From the NCBI GenBank assembly GCA_036398095.1, contig DASWHR010000103.1, positions 21,215 through 85,214 on the forward strand: a stretch of 64,000 nucleotides of DNA, given 5' to 3'. The first letter of the stretch is position 1. Each line of letters starts with the position of its first letter. The position numbers and the translations under genes were made by a program. This DNA comes from DASWHR01 sp036398095 (lineage in GTDB: Bacteria > Actinomycetota > AC-67). Shown here piece after piece: positions 24,784 to 34,154 of this stretch. Under the pieces are notes generated by a model. That model worked only from the letters and a program-made list of their open reading frames with translations, did not search any database and had not been told where the DNA came from.

Positions 24784-27700
24784 ATGCGGGCGCCAGACCG
24801 GTCTCATCGACGTATCGTCTTCGTGTTCTGTCTGGCTGTCATAGCCGGTCTGTCGGCTTCGATCGCGGCGCCGGGCGGTCGCGGGGTCCCGCAGCAGGCG
24901 CCGGCGAAAGGTGTCGCGCACTCCGAGGATCCGTTGGCGACCGCGCCGGGACTCGACACCGGCCGGATCATCGAACAGGTGCGCCACAACGTCGCCGCCG
25001 TCGCGGCGGGCCATCTTCGAGCCGAGGATCGCGCCTACCGCGCCGACTTCACCGCTGCCGGCTTCTCGCTGTCGCTCAAGAACGCCGCCGGAACCGTCAC
25101 CGGCGGCGCGGCGCTGACCGTCAAGACCGCCACCGTCGATACCGGCGCCGGGCCGCGCGCCGCCGTGGCAACGCCGTGGCAAGGCTCGCTCAACGCGGCC
25201 GAGCGACTCGTGGCACCGGGCATGCTCGAGCGCGTCACCGCGCGGGACGGCGAGATCGAATGGGACTTCGTCATGGACGCGCCGCCGTCCGGCGACGTCC
25301 GCATCGTCGCGGCCGTCCCCGGCCCCGCCGGCGTCGCGCGCGGCGCGTCGCTGCGCTTCGGACGCGGCACACGGACCGTGCGCATGGCCGAGATGATCGT
25401 CAAAGACCGCACCGGCAAGGAGATCTATCGCGCGCTCCCGGAATCCGTGCCCGGCTCGGTGACGCTCACCGTTCCGCAGGCGCGGTTGAAGGGCGCGGCC
25501 TATCCGATCACGATCGACCCGACGGTGAGCCCCGAGTATGGCGTGTCGGATTCGGCGATCGGATCTTCAAATACCGGAGCCCCCGCCGTCGCGGCCGGCG
25601 GCTCGACCTGGCTCGTGGTTTGGGACGATGCAAAGGCCGAGAGCCAGTCCGACATCTTCGCCACGCGCGTCGATTCGGGCGGACAGGTGCTCGACCCGCT
25701 CGGCATCGTCGTGGCGCACGGGCCCTCGAACCAGGTGGATCCCGATGTGTCCTGGAACGGAACGCATTTCGTGGTTGTGTGGCAGGACGTCGTTGATGCG
25801 GACACCTCGGCGATCATGCTCGCCCGTATCGCGACGAACGGAACCGTCGCGTTCCCCGCCTCAACCGTGCTCGACGCAGGCACCTCCGGGGCGAAGCCCA
25901 AGGTCGCGAGCGTCGGTTCGACATCCATGGTCGTGTGGCAGGGGTTCGGCTCATTTCTTTCAGGCAGGATGGTGCCCGGGAGCGGCGTGCCCGGCAACTT
26001 CGCATCCTTGCCGTCCGGAGCGGTTTCGCCCTATTCCCTAACGGCCTCGTCCACCCAGTTTCTCGTGACGTGGTCATCGACGTCGCCGCTTGGCGTGTTC
26101 GCAAGTCGCCACGCTACGGACGGCTCGATGCTTGGGTCGCAAATCACCGTGCACACCGCCGGTGCGAGGCCGCTCGCCGGATGGAACGGGTCGGTCTTCG
26201 CGGTGACGTTCCACCTGAGCGGAGACTTGGTGGGCAAGCGCGTGTCCTCGACCGGATCGGTTCTCGACGGATCGCCCGTTGAGATCGCGACCGAGGTGAA
26301 CGAAGGCTTTAAATCCGTCTTTGAATATCCCCACGCGATCTCTGCGGTTTCGGGAGGCGTTTTCTATCTGTTGTTCGAACGCGTCGTCACGGATTTTTTG
26401 TTCGATTCGTCGACGCTCCGCGGGACGAGGTTGTCCGGTTCGTCGCTGCTGCCGCTCGACCCGGTGGGTGGAACCCTCCTTGCGCAATCCGAAGGTGGGG
26501 ATGTCGCCTGGAACGGCACTCACTTTCTCGCCGTCACCGTAACCCTCACGCAGGACGGCACGCGCATCACATCGGGCGGAACCATCGTCGACACGTTTGC
26601 GCTCGGACGCGGAGCGAACGACCAGCAGGGGATCGTCGCGTCCTACGACGGCACGAATTTCCTGCTGGCCTGGATCGAAGTGAAGGGCTTCTTCGCGCAA
26701 ACCGACGAGGCTAAGGCCGCGCGCGTCTCGCCCACCGGGACGCTGCTCGACCCGGCCGGAATCGCGATCACGCCGTCGGGTGAGTTTGCGGTGAGCGTCG
26801 CGGCGACCTGGGACGGAACCAACCACATCGTCTCGTGGAGGAACAGCGCCGGGGCCGTTCGCCTCGTGCGCGTGTCGCCGGGCGGCGTGACCGCGGCGCC
26901 GCTTACGGTGGGAACGGCTGAATCCGGGGGCGGTTCGCCGGCGCTGGTGGGTGCCGGCGCGACGACGCTGATCGGATACACCGATGGCAGCGTGCTGAAG
27001 GTGCGTCGCTTCGCCGGAACATCGTTCATCGACGCGGCCCCTGTCGACTCGCTCGTCTTCCCGGACGGGGCATTCAACGTTTCGCTGGCCTACAACGGCA
27101 GCACCTACCTCGTCGTCGCCGCGTCCGGATCGACCGTCCGGGCGGCACGGCTCGGCGCGTCGGGCGTCTCGATCGACGGCAACGGATTCATCGTCGCATC
27201 CGGCACGGGGATGACGTCCGAGGATGTCGCCTCGAACGGCACGGACTATCTCGTCACGTGGCAGGAAGCGATCAGCGGCGCGCACCGAGTCCGCACCCGT
27301 CGCGTTTCGGCCCAGGGCGCGCCGGAAGGATCCGCGAGCACGATGAACTCCGGGGTCGTCCAGCGAACCCCGAAGGTCGCATGGACGGGCGAAACCTACC
27401 TGGTCACGTGGACGGACTATCGCGCATCCACGACCGACGTCTACGGCGCCCGGCTCACCGCTGCCGGCTCCAACATCGACGGAACCGGAATTCCGATTGC
27501 CGCAACCGACTCATACGAGTGGGCGAACGGGCTCGTCCGCGGTGTTCGGGGACGCATCGCGGTGACGTATCAGCGCTACGCGGTCGAGTTGCGACGCGCG
27601 AAGCAGTCCTTCATGCGCACGTTCGACGACGCCGTCAACGATGCTTTCTCCGCCGCGAGGACGTTGACCGGGCAGGCGGCCTCGACGGACGGGATCAACG

Positions 27701-30700
27701 TCGGCGCCACCGAAGAGGCCGGCGAGCCCAACGCCGGCACCCTGCTCGGCGGCAAGTCGGTCTGGTTCGCGTGGACGGCGCCCGCCGGCGGAACGCTCAC
27801 GGCCGATACCTTCGGGAGCTCGTTCGACACGGTCTTGGCCGTCTACACCGGCACGTCGGTCGGGTCGCTGACCCCGGTCGCGTCCAACGACGACTCCGGC
27901 GGCCTTCAAAGCGAGGTCGTGTTCCCAGTCGTCGCCGGCCGGACGTATCGGATTTCCGTCGACGGATTCAATGCCTCGACGACACCCGCCAACGCCGCCG
28001 AAGGCGAATACGACCTGACCTTGTTCCTGGCCGTCGACAGCACGCCGCCCCAAACCACGATCACCGGGGGGCCGTCGGGAACCGTGTCGGACACCCACGC
28101 GGTCTTCACCTTCACCTCCAGCGACGCCGGCTCGACATTCGAATGCTCGCTGGACGGAGCCGCGTTCGCGGCGTGCACGTCGCCGGCGACCTATACCGGG
28201 CTGGTTCCCGGTTCGCACACGTTCTCGGTGCGCGCCACCGATCCGGCCGGCAACACCGATCCGTCCCCGGCGACCCGAACCTGGACCATCGACGATTCGC
28301 CGCCCGAGACGACCATCCTCACCGGTCCGTCGGGCACCGTCGGATCGGGCGATGCCACCTTCACGTTCACCTCCGACGACGCGACGGCCACATTCGAGTG
28401 CCAGATCGACGGCGCGGGCTATGCCGCGTGCGTCTCGCCGAAGTCCTACACCGGCCTGACCACCGGTGAGCACACGTTCCACGTTCGCGCTCGCGACGCC
28501 GCCGGCAACGTCGACGCCTCACCGGCCGCGCGCACCTGGACGGTGGATGTCACCGCGCCCGATACCACCATCACCGGCGGGCCGTCGGCGGCGACCTCGT
28601 CTACGTCGGCGTCGCTGACGTTCACCGCAACCGAGGCCGGCGCGACGTTCGAATGCTCGCTGGACGCGGCGCCGTTCACCTCGTGCACCAGCCCGGCCTC
28701 CTATGCCGGGTTGACCGAAGCGGCCCACACGTTCCAGGTCCGCGCAACCGACGCCGCCGGCAACACCGATGCGACCCCGGCAAGCCGCTCGTGGACGGTG
28801 GACACGACGCCGCCGGACACCATGATCACTGCCGGACCGTCCGGGCCGACCGCATCGGCCTCGGCGTCGTTGTCGTTTACCTCGCCGGACGCCGGCGCGA
28901 CGTTCGCGTGCTCGCTGGACGCGGCGCCGTTCACGGCGTGCACCAGCCCGGTTGCCTACAACGGTCTGGCCGACGGCTCGCACACCTTCGCGGTGCGGGC
29001 GTCCGATGCGGCGGGCAACGCCGATCCGACACCGGCGAGCCGCTCATGGACGGTGGACACCGCCTCGCCCGTCACCACGATCGACTCGGCCCCCTCGGGC
29101 AGCGTCGCGTCGACCTCGGCGAGCATCTCGTTCCACTCGTCCGAGCCCGGTTCGACGCACTGCTCGCTCGACGGAGCCGCCTTCACCTCGTGCACCAGTC
29201 CGGTTGCCTACACCGGACTGTCGCAAGGCGCGCACACCGTGCGAGTCCGCTCGACCGACCCGGCCGGCAACGTCGAGCCGGCCCCGCCGTCGCGTACCTG
29301 GACGGTGGACACGGTCGCGCCCGACACGACCATCTCGGTCGCGCCGCCGTCGCTCACCTCGAGCCGCAGCGCATCGATCACGTTCTCATCGAGCGAGACC
29401 GGCTCGACGTTCGCGTGCTCGCTGGACGGCGCGCCGTTCGCGACCTGCGCCTCGCCCGCGTCGTATGCGGACCTGGCCGACGGGCCGCACACCGTCGCGG
29501 TGCGCGCGACCGACGCGGCCGGCAACACCGATTCGACGCCGGCGACGGCATCCTGGACGGTGGACGGGACCGCGCCGGACACGACCATCACGGGCGGGCC
29601 GTCGGGTGCCGGCTCCTCGCGCGAGGCGACCTTCACGTTCGCCTCGACCGAGGCCGGATCGACGTTCGCGTGCTCGCTGGACGGCGCGCCGTTTGCGTCG
29701 TGCGCCTCGCCGTTCACGCGCACGGACCTGGCCGACGGGCCGCACGCCTTCGCGGTGCGCGCGGCCGATGCGGCCGGCAACACCGATCCGACGCCGGCGA
29801 CCGCATCCTGGTCGATCGATGCGACGGCGCCCGACACGACGATCACCGACGGACCGCCGGGGACCGTGGGCGCGTCGGAGGTCACCTTCGCCTTCACGGC
29901 GACCGAGGCCGGATCGACGTTCGCATGCCGCGTCGACGCGGCCGCGTTCACCACCTGCTCGTCGCCGGCGAGCTTCACCGTCGCGGACGGTTCGCACACG
30001 TTCGCGGTGCGCGCGACCGACGCGGCCGGCAATACCGACGCCACGCCGGCCACCCGCGCCTTCGCGGTGGACACGACCGCGCCCGACACGACGATCCAGT
30101 CCGGGCCGAGCGGCGTCGTCGCCTCGACCGGCGCCACGCTGTCGTTCGCCGCGAACGAAGCGTCGACGTTCGCATGCTCGATCGACGGCGGCGTCGCCCA
30201 GGCATGCACCTCGCCGGTTTCCTATTCGAGCCTGGCCGAGGGCGAGCACACGTTCGCGGTGCGCGCGACCGACGCGGCCGGCAACGCCGACGCGACGCCG
30301 GCGACCCGTTCGTGGACGGTAGACACCACCGCGCCGGAGACCACGATCGTGGTCGGGCCCGCCGCGGCGACCAACTCGACGTCGGCAACGTTCACCTTTA
30401 CCTCCAACGACGCCGAGGCAACCTACCGGTGCCGCCTGGATGCGGCAGCCTTCACGGCCTGCTCGTCGCCGCATACGCTGTCGAGCCTGACCGAGGGATC
30501 GCACACCTTCGAGGTGATCGCCACCGATGCCGTCGGCAACGCCGACGCCACGCCGGCGCAGCGCACCTGGACGGTGGATACGGTCGCGCCGAACACCTCG
30601 ATCACGTCGGGGCCGACCGGGACCACCGCCGCGACGTCTGCTTCGTTCACGTTCACCGCGACCGAGACCGGCGCGACGTTCCAATGCCGGCTCGACGGCG

Positions 30701-31416
30701 GCGCATTCAACGCGTGCACCCCGCCGTTCACGGCCGACGGGATGCTCGACGGCTCGCACACCTTCGAGGTACGGGCCAGCGACGCGGCCGGTAACACCGA
30801 CGCGTCGCCGGCGACGCGGACCTGGACCGTGGACACCCGCGCGCCCGAGACGACGATCACGTCCGGTCCGTCGGGTCCGATCAGCGCGACCTCGGCCACG
30901 TTCACTTTCGTTGCCGACGAGACGGGGTCATCGTTCCGGTGCAGCCTGGACGGAGCCGCGTTCACGCTGTGCGGGTCGCCGACGAGCTACGCCTCGCTCG
31001 CGCAGGGTTCGCACACGTTCCGCGTCAAAGCCGTCGATACGGCCGGCAACGAGGACGCGACGCCCGCGTCGGCGACCTTCGCCGTGGACACGGCCGCGCC
31101 GGCCGTCGCGCTCACGCGGCCGACCGGCGGTCTGTGGCTCAACGATCAACGTTTGGTGAGCGGGGATCAGGTCATGGTCGTCGGAGCGATCACGGTGCAG
31201 GCGACCGCGACCGACGCGTCGGGAATCGCCTCGTTCGTCTTCGAGGTGGACGGCGCGCCGGTGGCCGCAGCGCAGGTCGCCTTCGATCCCGACACCGCGA
31301 CCTACACGTTCACCTATCGGCCGACGACGGGGATGCACACGATCGTCGCCCGCGCGACCGACGCCACCGGCCTGAGCCGCACGGCATCGGTATCGCTGGT
31401 GGCCGTCTCGGTGTAG
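24784..31416 (+). CDS. Giant secreted surface protein: propeller-like region, PPC-like domain and 12 Ig-like repeats
   Basis: 2,210 residues from ATG 24784 with GGGGGAGAG upstream. Residues 10-30 are a signal peptide. Residues ~40-240 are a beta-rich domain ending AYPITIDPTVSPE. Residues ~245-930 are repeats of the type GTHFVVVWQDV / YLVTWTDYRAS / DIFATRVDSGGQ, probably a beta-propeller. Residues ~944-1082 are a PPC-like domain (GEPNAGTLLGGKSVWFAW, ADTFGSSFDTVLAVYTG). Twelve ~85-residue Ig-like repeats follow (APDTTITGGPSG...FECSLDGAAF...HTFSVRATDAAGNTD) and one divergent Ig domain ends the protein. Each repeat has two cysteines (ECS and ACTS) likely to form a disulfide. Very Ser/Thr-rich, so a candidate glycoprotein. 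No sortase signal or C-terminal anchor is seen. Confidence 0.88.
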   Translation: MRAPDRSHRRIVFVFCLAVIAGLSASIAAPGGRGVPQQAPAKGVAHSEDPLATAPGLDTGRIIEQVRHNVAAVAAGHLRAEDRAYRADFTAAGFSLSLKNAAGTVTGGAALTVKTATVDTGAGPRAAVATPWQGSLNAAERLVAPGMLERVTARDGEIEWDFVMDAPPSGDVRIVAAVPGPAGVARGASLRFGRGTRTVRMAEMIVKDRTGKEIYRALPESVPGSVTLTVPQARLKGAAYPITIDPTVSPEYGVSDSAIGSSNTGAPAVAAGGSTWLVVWDDAKAESQSDIFATRVDSGGQVLDPLGIVVAHGPSNQVDPDVSWNGTHFVVVWQDVVDADTSAIMLARIATNGTVAFPASTVLDAGTSGAKPKVASVGSTSMVVWQGFGSFLSGRMVPGSGVPGNFASLPSGAVSPYSLTASSTQFLVTWSSTSPLGVFASRHATDGSMLGSQITVHTAGARPLAGWNGSVFAVTFHLSGDLVGKRVSSTGSVLDGSPVEIATEVNEGFKSVFEYPHAISAVSGGVFYLLFERVVTDFLFDSSTLRGTRLSGSSLLPLDPVGGTLLAQSEGGDVAWNGTHFLAVTVTLTQDGTRITSGGTIVDTFALGRGANDQQGIVASYDGTNFLLAWIEVKGFFAQTDEAKAARVSPTGTLLDPAGIAITPSGEFAVSVAATWDGTNHIVSWRNSAGAVRLVRVSPGGVTAAPLTVGTAESGGGSPALVGAGATTLIGYTDGSVLKVRRFAGTSFIDAAPVDSLVFPDGAFNVSLAYNGSTYLVVAASGSTVRAARLGASGVSIDGNGFIVASGTGMTSEDVASNGTDYLVTWQEAISGAHRVRTRRVSAQGAPEGSASTMNSGVVQRTPKVAWTGETYLVTWTDYRASTTDVYGARLTAAGSNIDGTGIPIAATDSYEWANGLVRGVRGRIAVTYQRYAVELRRAKQSFMRTFDDAVNDAFSAARTLTGQAASTDGINVGATEEAGEPNAGTLLGGKSVWFAWTAPAGGTLTADTFGSSFDTVLAVYTGTSVGSLTPVASNDDSGGLQSEVVFPVVAGRTYRISVDGFNASTTPANAAEGEYDLTLFLAVDSTPPQTTITGGPSGTVSDTHAVFTFTSSDAGSTFECSLDGAAFAACTSPATYTGLVPGSHTFSVRATDPAGNTDPSPATRTWTIDDSPPETTILTGPSGTVGSGDATFTFTSDDATATFECQIDGAGYAACVSPKSYTGLTTGEHTFHVRARDAAGNVDASPAARTWTVDVTAPDTTITGGPSAATSSTSASLTFTATEAGATFECSLDAAPFTSCTSPASYAGLTEAAHTFQVRATDAAGNTDATPASRSWTVDTTPPDTMITAGPSGPTASASASLSFTSPDAGATFACSLDAAPFTACTSPVAYNGLADGSHTFAVRASDAAGNADPTPASRSWTVDTASPVTTIDSAPSGSVASTSASISFHSSEPGSTHCSLDGAAFTSCTSPVAYTGLSQGAHTVRVRSTDPAGNVEPAPPSRTWTVDTVAPDTTISVAPPSLTSSRSASITFSSSETGSTFACSLDGAPFATCASPASYADLADGPHTVAVRATDAAGNTDSTPATASWTVDGTAPDTTITGGPSGAGSSREATFTFASTEAGSTFACSLDGAPFASCASPFTRTDLADGPHAFAVRAADAAGNTDPTPATASWSIDATAPDTTITDGPPGTVGASEVTFAFTATEAGSTFACRVDAAAFTTCSSPASFTVADGSHTFAVRATDAAGNTDATPATRAFAVDTTAPDTTIQSGPSGVVASTGATLSFAANEASTFACSIDGGVAQACTSPVSYSSLAEGEHTFAVRATDAAGNADATPATRSWTVDTTAPETTIVVGPAAATNSTSATFTFTSNDAEATYRCRLDAAAFTACSSPHTLSSLTEGSHTFEVIATDAVGNADATPAQRTWTVDTVAPNTSITSGPTGTTAATSASFTFTATETGATFQCRLDGGAFNACTPPFTADGMLDGSHTFEVRASDAAGNTDASPATRTWTVDTRAPETTITSGPSGPISATSATFTFVADETGSSFRCSLDGAAFTLCGSPTSYASLAQGSHTFRVKAVDTAGNEDATPASATFAVDTAAPAVALTRPTGGLWLNDQRLVSGDQVMVVGAITVQATATDASGIASFVFEVDGAPVAAAQVAFDPDTATYTFTYRPTTGMHTIVARATDATGLSRTASVSLVAVSV
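28042..31100 (+). repeat. Twelve tandem ~255-bp repeats coding Ig-like domains
   Basis: The unit is about 252-255 bp and encodes one Ig-like domain; the recurring phrases are DTTITxGPSG, FECSLDGAAF, GSHTFxVRATDAAGNTD and WTVDTTAP. Similarity is visible at DNA level, so copy number may vary by recombination and assemblies may collapse it. Long antisense frames here are a by-product of the repeat and the GC bias. Confidence 0.9.
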
Positions 31417-31427
31417 ATCGAGCGAAC

Positions 31428-31461
31428 GCGACGAGGGCTGCCCGCCGGCAGCCCTCGTCGC
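31428..31461. terminator. Bidirectional terminator hairpin between convergent genes
   Basis: A perfect 15-bp stem, GCGACGAGGGCTGCC (31428-31442) and its complement (31447-31461), with a 4-base loop. It sits in the 46 bases between the stop of the giant protein and the stop of DAHP synthase. There is no long T-run on either side, but position and stem strength make it a good terminator for both. Confidence 0.8.
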
Positions 31462-31462
31462 A

Positions 31463-32818
31463 TCAGCGCGCGCCTTGCGTCATCAGGTCGGCCAGGTGGA
31501 ACGCCAGATCCAGCGACTGCTTCGCGTTGAGTCGCGGATCGCACAGGGTCGTGTACTCGCGGTCGAGGTCGGCTTCGGTCACGTTGTCGCCGCCGCCCAG
31601 ACATTCGGTCACGGCCGCGCCCGTGATCTCAAGATGCACGCCGCCCGCGCGCGTTCCCGCCGTGCGGTGCGCGGCGAAGAAGCCGTCGATCTCGGCGACG
31701 ATGTCGTCCAGGCGCCGCGTCTTCAACCCGGTGCCGCTGGTGAAGGTGTTGCCGTGCATCGGATCGCACGACCAGATCACCGGCTCGCCCGAATCTCGGA
31801 CGGCCTCAAGGATCGGCGGCAGCGCGTCGCGCACCTTCGAAGCCCCCATGCGCGTGATCAGCGTCAAGTGGCCGGGCACACGGCCGGGGTTCAGGCGGCG
31901 GCACAGCTCGACGACCTCGGCCGGATCGGCCGTCGGGCCGATCTTGCAGCCGATCGGATTGCCGACTCCCGCGAGGAACGCGACGTGCGCGCCGCGCGGC
32001 GCGCGCGTGCGCTCGCCGATCCACAGGAAATGGCCGGAGCAGTCGTACCAGTCGCCGGTCAGTGAATCCTGACGGGTCAGCGCCTCTTCGTATTCGAGCA
32101 GCAGCGCCTCGTGCGAGGTCCACACGTCCACCTGATGCAAGGCCGGGTTGTCGGTATCGATTCCGACGGCGCGCATGAACGCAAGCGCCCGGTCGATCTG
32201 CGTCGCGATCTGCTCGTAGCGCTGCCCCTGCGGAGACGAAGCGACGAACTCGTTGTTCCAAGCATGGACCTTGCCCAGATCGGCGAAGCCGCCGTCGGTG
32301 AACGCCCGAAGAAGGTTGAGCGTCGCGGCTGCATGATGGTAAGCGTCGAGCATGCGGCGCGGATCCGGCACGCGGGCCGCGGCGACGGGCTCGTCGCTGT
32401 TGACGATGTGGCCGCGGAACGAGGGGATCTCGACGCCACCGACCATTTCCGTCGGAGACGATCGCGGTTTGGCGAACTGGCCGGCTATCCGGCTTACCTT
32501 GACGATCGGCGTCCCCGCCGCATAGGTCAGCACCGCCGCGATCTGCAACAGAACCTTGAGCCGGTCGCGGACGCTGTCGGCCGAGTGGTCGAGGAACGAC
32601 TCGGCGCAGTCGCCCGCCTGAAGAAGGAACGCCTCGCCGGCGGCGACCGTGGCGAGCTGCGCCTGCAAGGTGCGGGCTTCGCCGGCGAAGACCAGCGGCG
32701 GCCACGACTGAAGCTCTTTGGCGACCGCGTCCACCGCCGCCGGGTCGGGCCAGTCGGGCTGCTGCAGCGCGGACATGTCGCGCCAGGCGCCCGGATTCCA
32801 GATCGTGCTCGTCTCCAT
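31463..32818 (-). CDS. aroG: Class II 3-deoxy-D-arabino-heptulosonate 7-phosphate (DAHP) synthase
   Basis: 451 residues from ATG 32818; GTG 32830 in the same frame is an alternative. The plant/actinobacterial type II family is unmistakable: WPPLVFAGEARTLQAQL, LLQAGDCAESF, IVKVSRIAGQFAKPRSSPTE, EEALTRQDSLTGDWYDCSGHFLWIGERTR, GNPIGCKIGPTADP, VIWSCDPMHGNT and GGVHLEITG. It condenses phosphoenolpyruvate with erythrose 4-phosphate, the first step of the shikimate pathway. It is divergent from the GT4 gene at 32865 and convergent with the giant protein, so it is its own transcription unit inside the glycan locus. Probably the housekeeping enzyme; a dedicated role is possible but unsupported. Confidence 0.95.
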   Translation of the reverse strand: METSTIWNPGAWRDMSALQQPDWPDPAAVDAVAKELQSWPPLVFAGEARTLQAQLATVAAGEAFLLQAGDCAESFLDHSADSVRDRLKVLLQIAAVLTYAAGTPIVKVSRIAGQFAKPRSSPTEMVGGVEIPSFRGHIVNSDEPVAAARVPDPRRMLDAYHHAAATLNLLRAFTDGGFADLGKVHAWNNEFVASSPQGQRYEQIATQIDRALAFMRAVGIDTDNPALHQVDVWTSHEALLLEYEEALTRQDSLTGDWYDCSGHFLWIGERTRAPRGAHVAFLAGVGNPIGCKIGPTADPAEVVELCRRLNPGRVPGHLTLITRMGASKVRDALPPILEAVRDSGEPVIWSCDPMHGNTFTSGTGLKTRRLDDIVAEIDGFFAAHRTAGTRAGGVHLEITGAAVTECLGGGDNVTEADLDREYTTLCDPRLNAKQSLDLAFHLADLMTQGAR

Positions 32819-32864
32819 GGGTTCCGACACTGTATCGCCGCCGCCGCGTATTCTGCTCGCGACA

Positions 32865-34085
32865 ATGCCGAAATCCCCGGAAACCGCGCGTGCTCGGCGG
32901 CTCAACCTTGCCTACGTGTCGCGCAGCGCGCCGCCGCGCGCCGGCGGGATCGAGGCGCACATGCGGCGGGTCGCGGCCGGCCTGGTCGCCGGCGGCCACC
33001 GGATCCGCGTGTTCGCGGCGCGCATCGACGACGAGCCGTTCACGCGCCTGAACACCACGCTCGCCGCGCAGCGGTTCGAGCCGTTCCTGGACGGCGAGAT
33101 CGAAGTCTGGCCGATCCCGTCGGGCCGGCGCGCGCGCGCCGCGATGCTGCCGTCGGCCGTCGTGGCGCTGCCCGGTGCCGACCGGATCGGCTACGACCGG
33201 ATTCGCCGGGCGACGCTCCCGCTGATCGTCACCGCGCTCGCTCCCGGCTTCAAACGGGCCTTCTTCGCGGCGAAGTTGGTGCATTGCTGGGGCGGCGAGC
33301 CGCTGATGCACGCCGCGGCGCGCGCGGCCCGGCAGCGGCTGCTGCCGCTCGTCGTTACGCCGTTCGCGCACCCCGGGCACTGGGGCGACGACGACCTCAA
33401 CGCCGGCCTGTACCGCAACGCCGACGCGGTCGTGGCGCTGCTGCCCGGCGAAGCCGCGTTCTACGCCTCGCTCGGCGTCGCCGAGCCGCGGCTGCACGTC
33501 ATCCCCGTCGCGGCACCTGCGGCCGTCGACGGCGGCGCCGACCCGCGCGCGGTCCACGGCATCGACACCCCGATCGTGCTCGCGCTGGGCGTGAAGCGTC
33601 CCTATAAGTACCGCGCGCTGCTCCAGGCGCTGCCCCGCATCGCCAACAAGAACGTCCGATTCGTGTTCGTCGGGCCTGAGACGGCCGAATCCGAAGCCGA
33701 CTTCGCCGCCGCCGCCGATTCGCGGATCCTTCGCCGGGGCAAAGTGGATGAGGCGGAAAAATGGGGTTGGCTTCGCGCCGCGAATGTCCTATGTCTCCCT
33801 TCGGTATCGGAGATCCTGCCGGTTTCCATTCTTGAAGCGTGGCGAACCGGCACTCCGGTCGTTGTAGCGGAAGGAAGGTTCACGCGAGACCTCGTCGCCG
33901 ACGGCGAAGACGGAATCGTCTGCACCGGAGAGCCCGAGCAGATCGCGCGAGCGATCGAGTCGGTGCTCTTGGACCCGGCGGCCGCCGAGCGGATGGGCCG
34001 GGCCGGAGCGGCGAAGGTCGCGCAGCGCTACGAACCGGAAACGGTCGTCGCGCAGCACGAGACGCTCTACGCGTCGCTCGCCTAG
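32865..34085 (+). CDS. GT4-family glycosyltransferase
   Basis: 406 residues from ATG 32865; a TATTCT hexamer lies 10 bases before the start, suggesting a very short leader. N-terminal LNLAYVSRSAPPRAGGIEAHMRRVAAGLVAGGHRIRVFAAR; LVHCWGGEPLMHAAARAAR and VTPFAHPGHWGDDDLNAGLYRNADAVVAL are GT4-like. The donor domain is LALGVKRPYKYRALLQAL, with E-x7-E in SEILPVSILEAWRTGTPVVVAEGRF. It opens the second glycan operon, 46 bases from the divergent DAHP synthase gene. Confidence 0.88.
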   Translation: MPKSPETARARRLNLAYVSRSAPPRAGGIEAHMRRVAAGLVAGGHRIRVFAARIDDEPFTRLNTTLAAQRFEPFLDGEIEVWPIPSGRRARAAMLPSAVVALPGADRIGYDRIRRATLPLIVTALAPGFKRAFFAAKLVHCWGGEPLMHAAARAARQRLLPLVVTPFAHPGHWGDDDLNAGLYRNADAVVALLPGEAAFYASLGVAEPRLHVIPVAAPAAVDGGADPRAVHGIDTPIVLALGVKRPYKYRALLQALPRIANKNVRFVFVGPETAESEADFAAAADSRILRRGKVDEAEKWGWLRAANVLCLPSVSEILPVSILEAWRTGTPVVVAEGRFTRDLVADGEDGIVCTGEPEQIARAIESVLLDPAAAERMGRAGAAKVAQRYEPETVVAQHETLYASLA

Positions 34086-34154
34086 CGCCTCCCGCGCACG
34101 ATCCGGGCAACCGGCAACCGAACATCCGACCGAGCGGGAAGGGGCGCCCGAACG

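Noticed and set aside
29208..30759. Long minus-strand open frames inside the giant gene
   Set aside because: They mirror the repetitive GC-rich sense frame, have no ribosome-binding sites and give low-complexity Val/Ala-rich products.
28042..31100. Tandem repeats considered as a CRISPR array
   Set aside because: Units are ~255 bp, have no unique spacers and encode Ig-like domains in one continuous frame.
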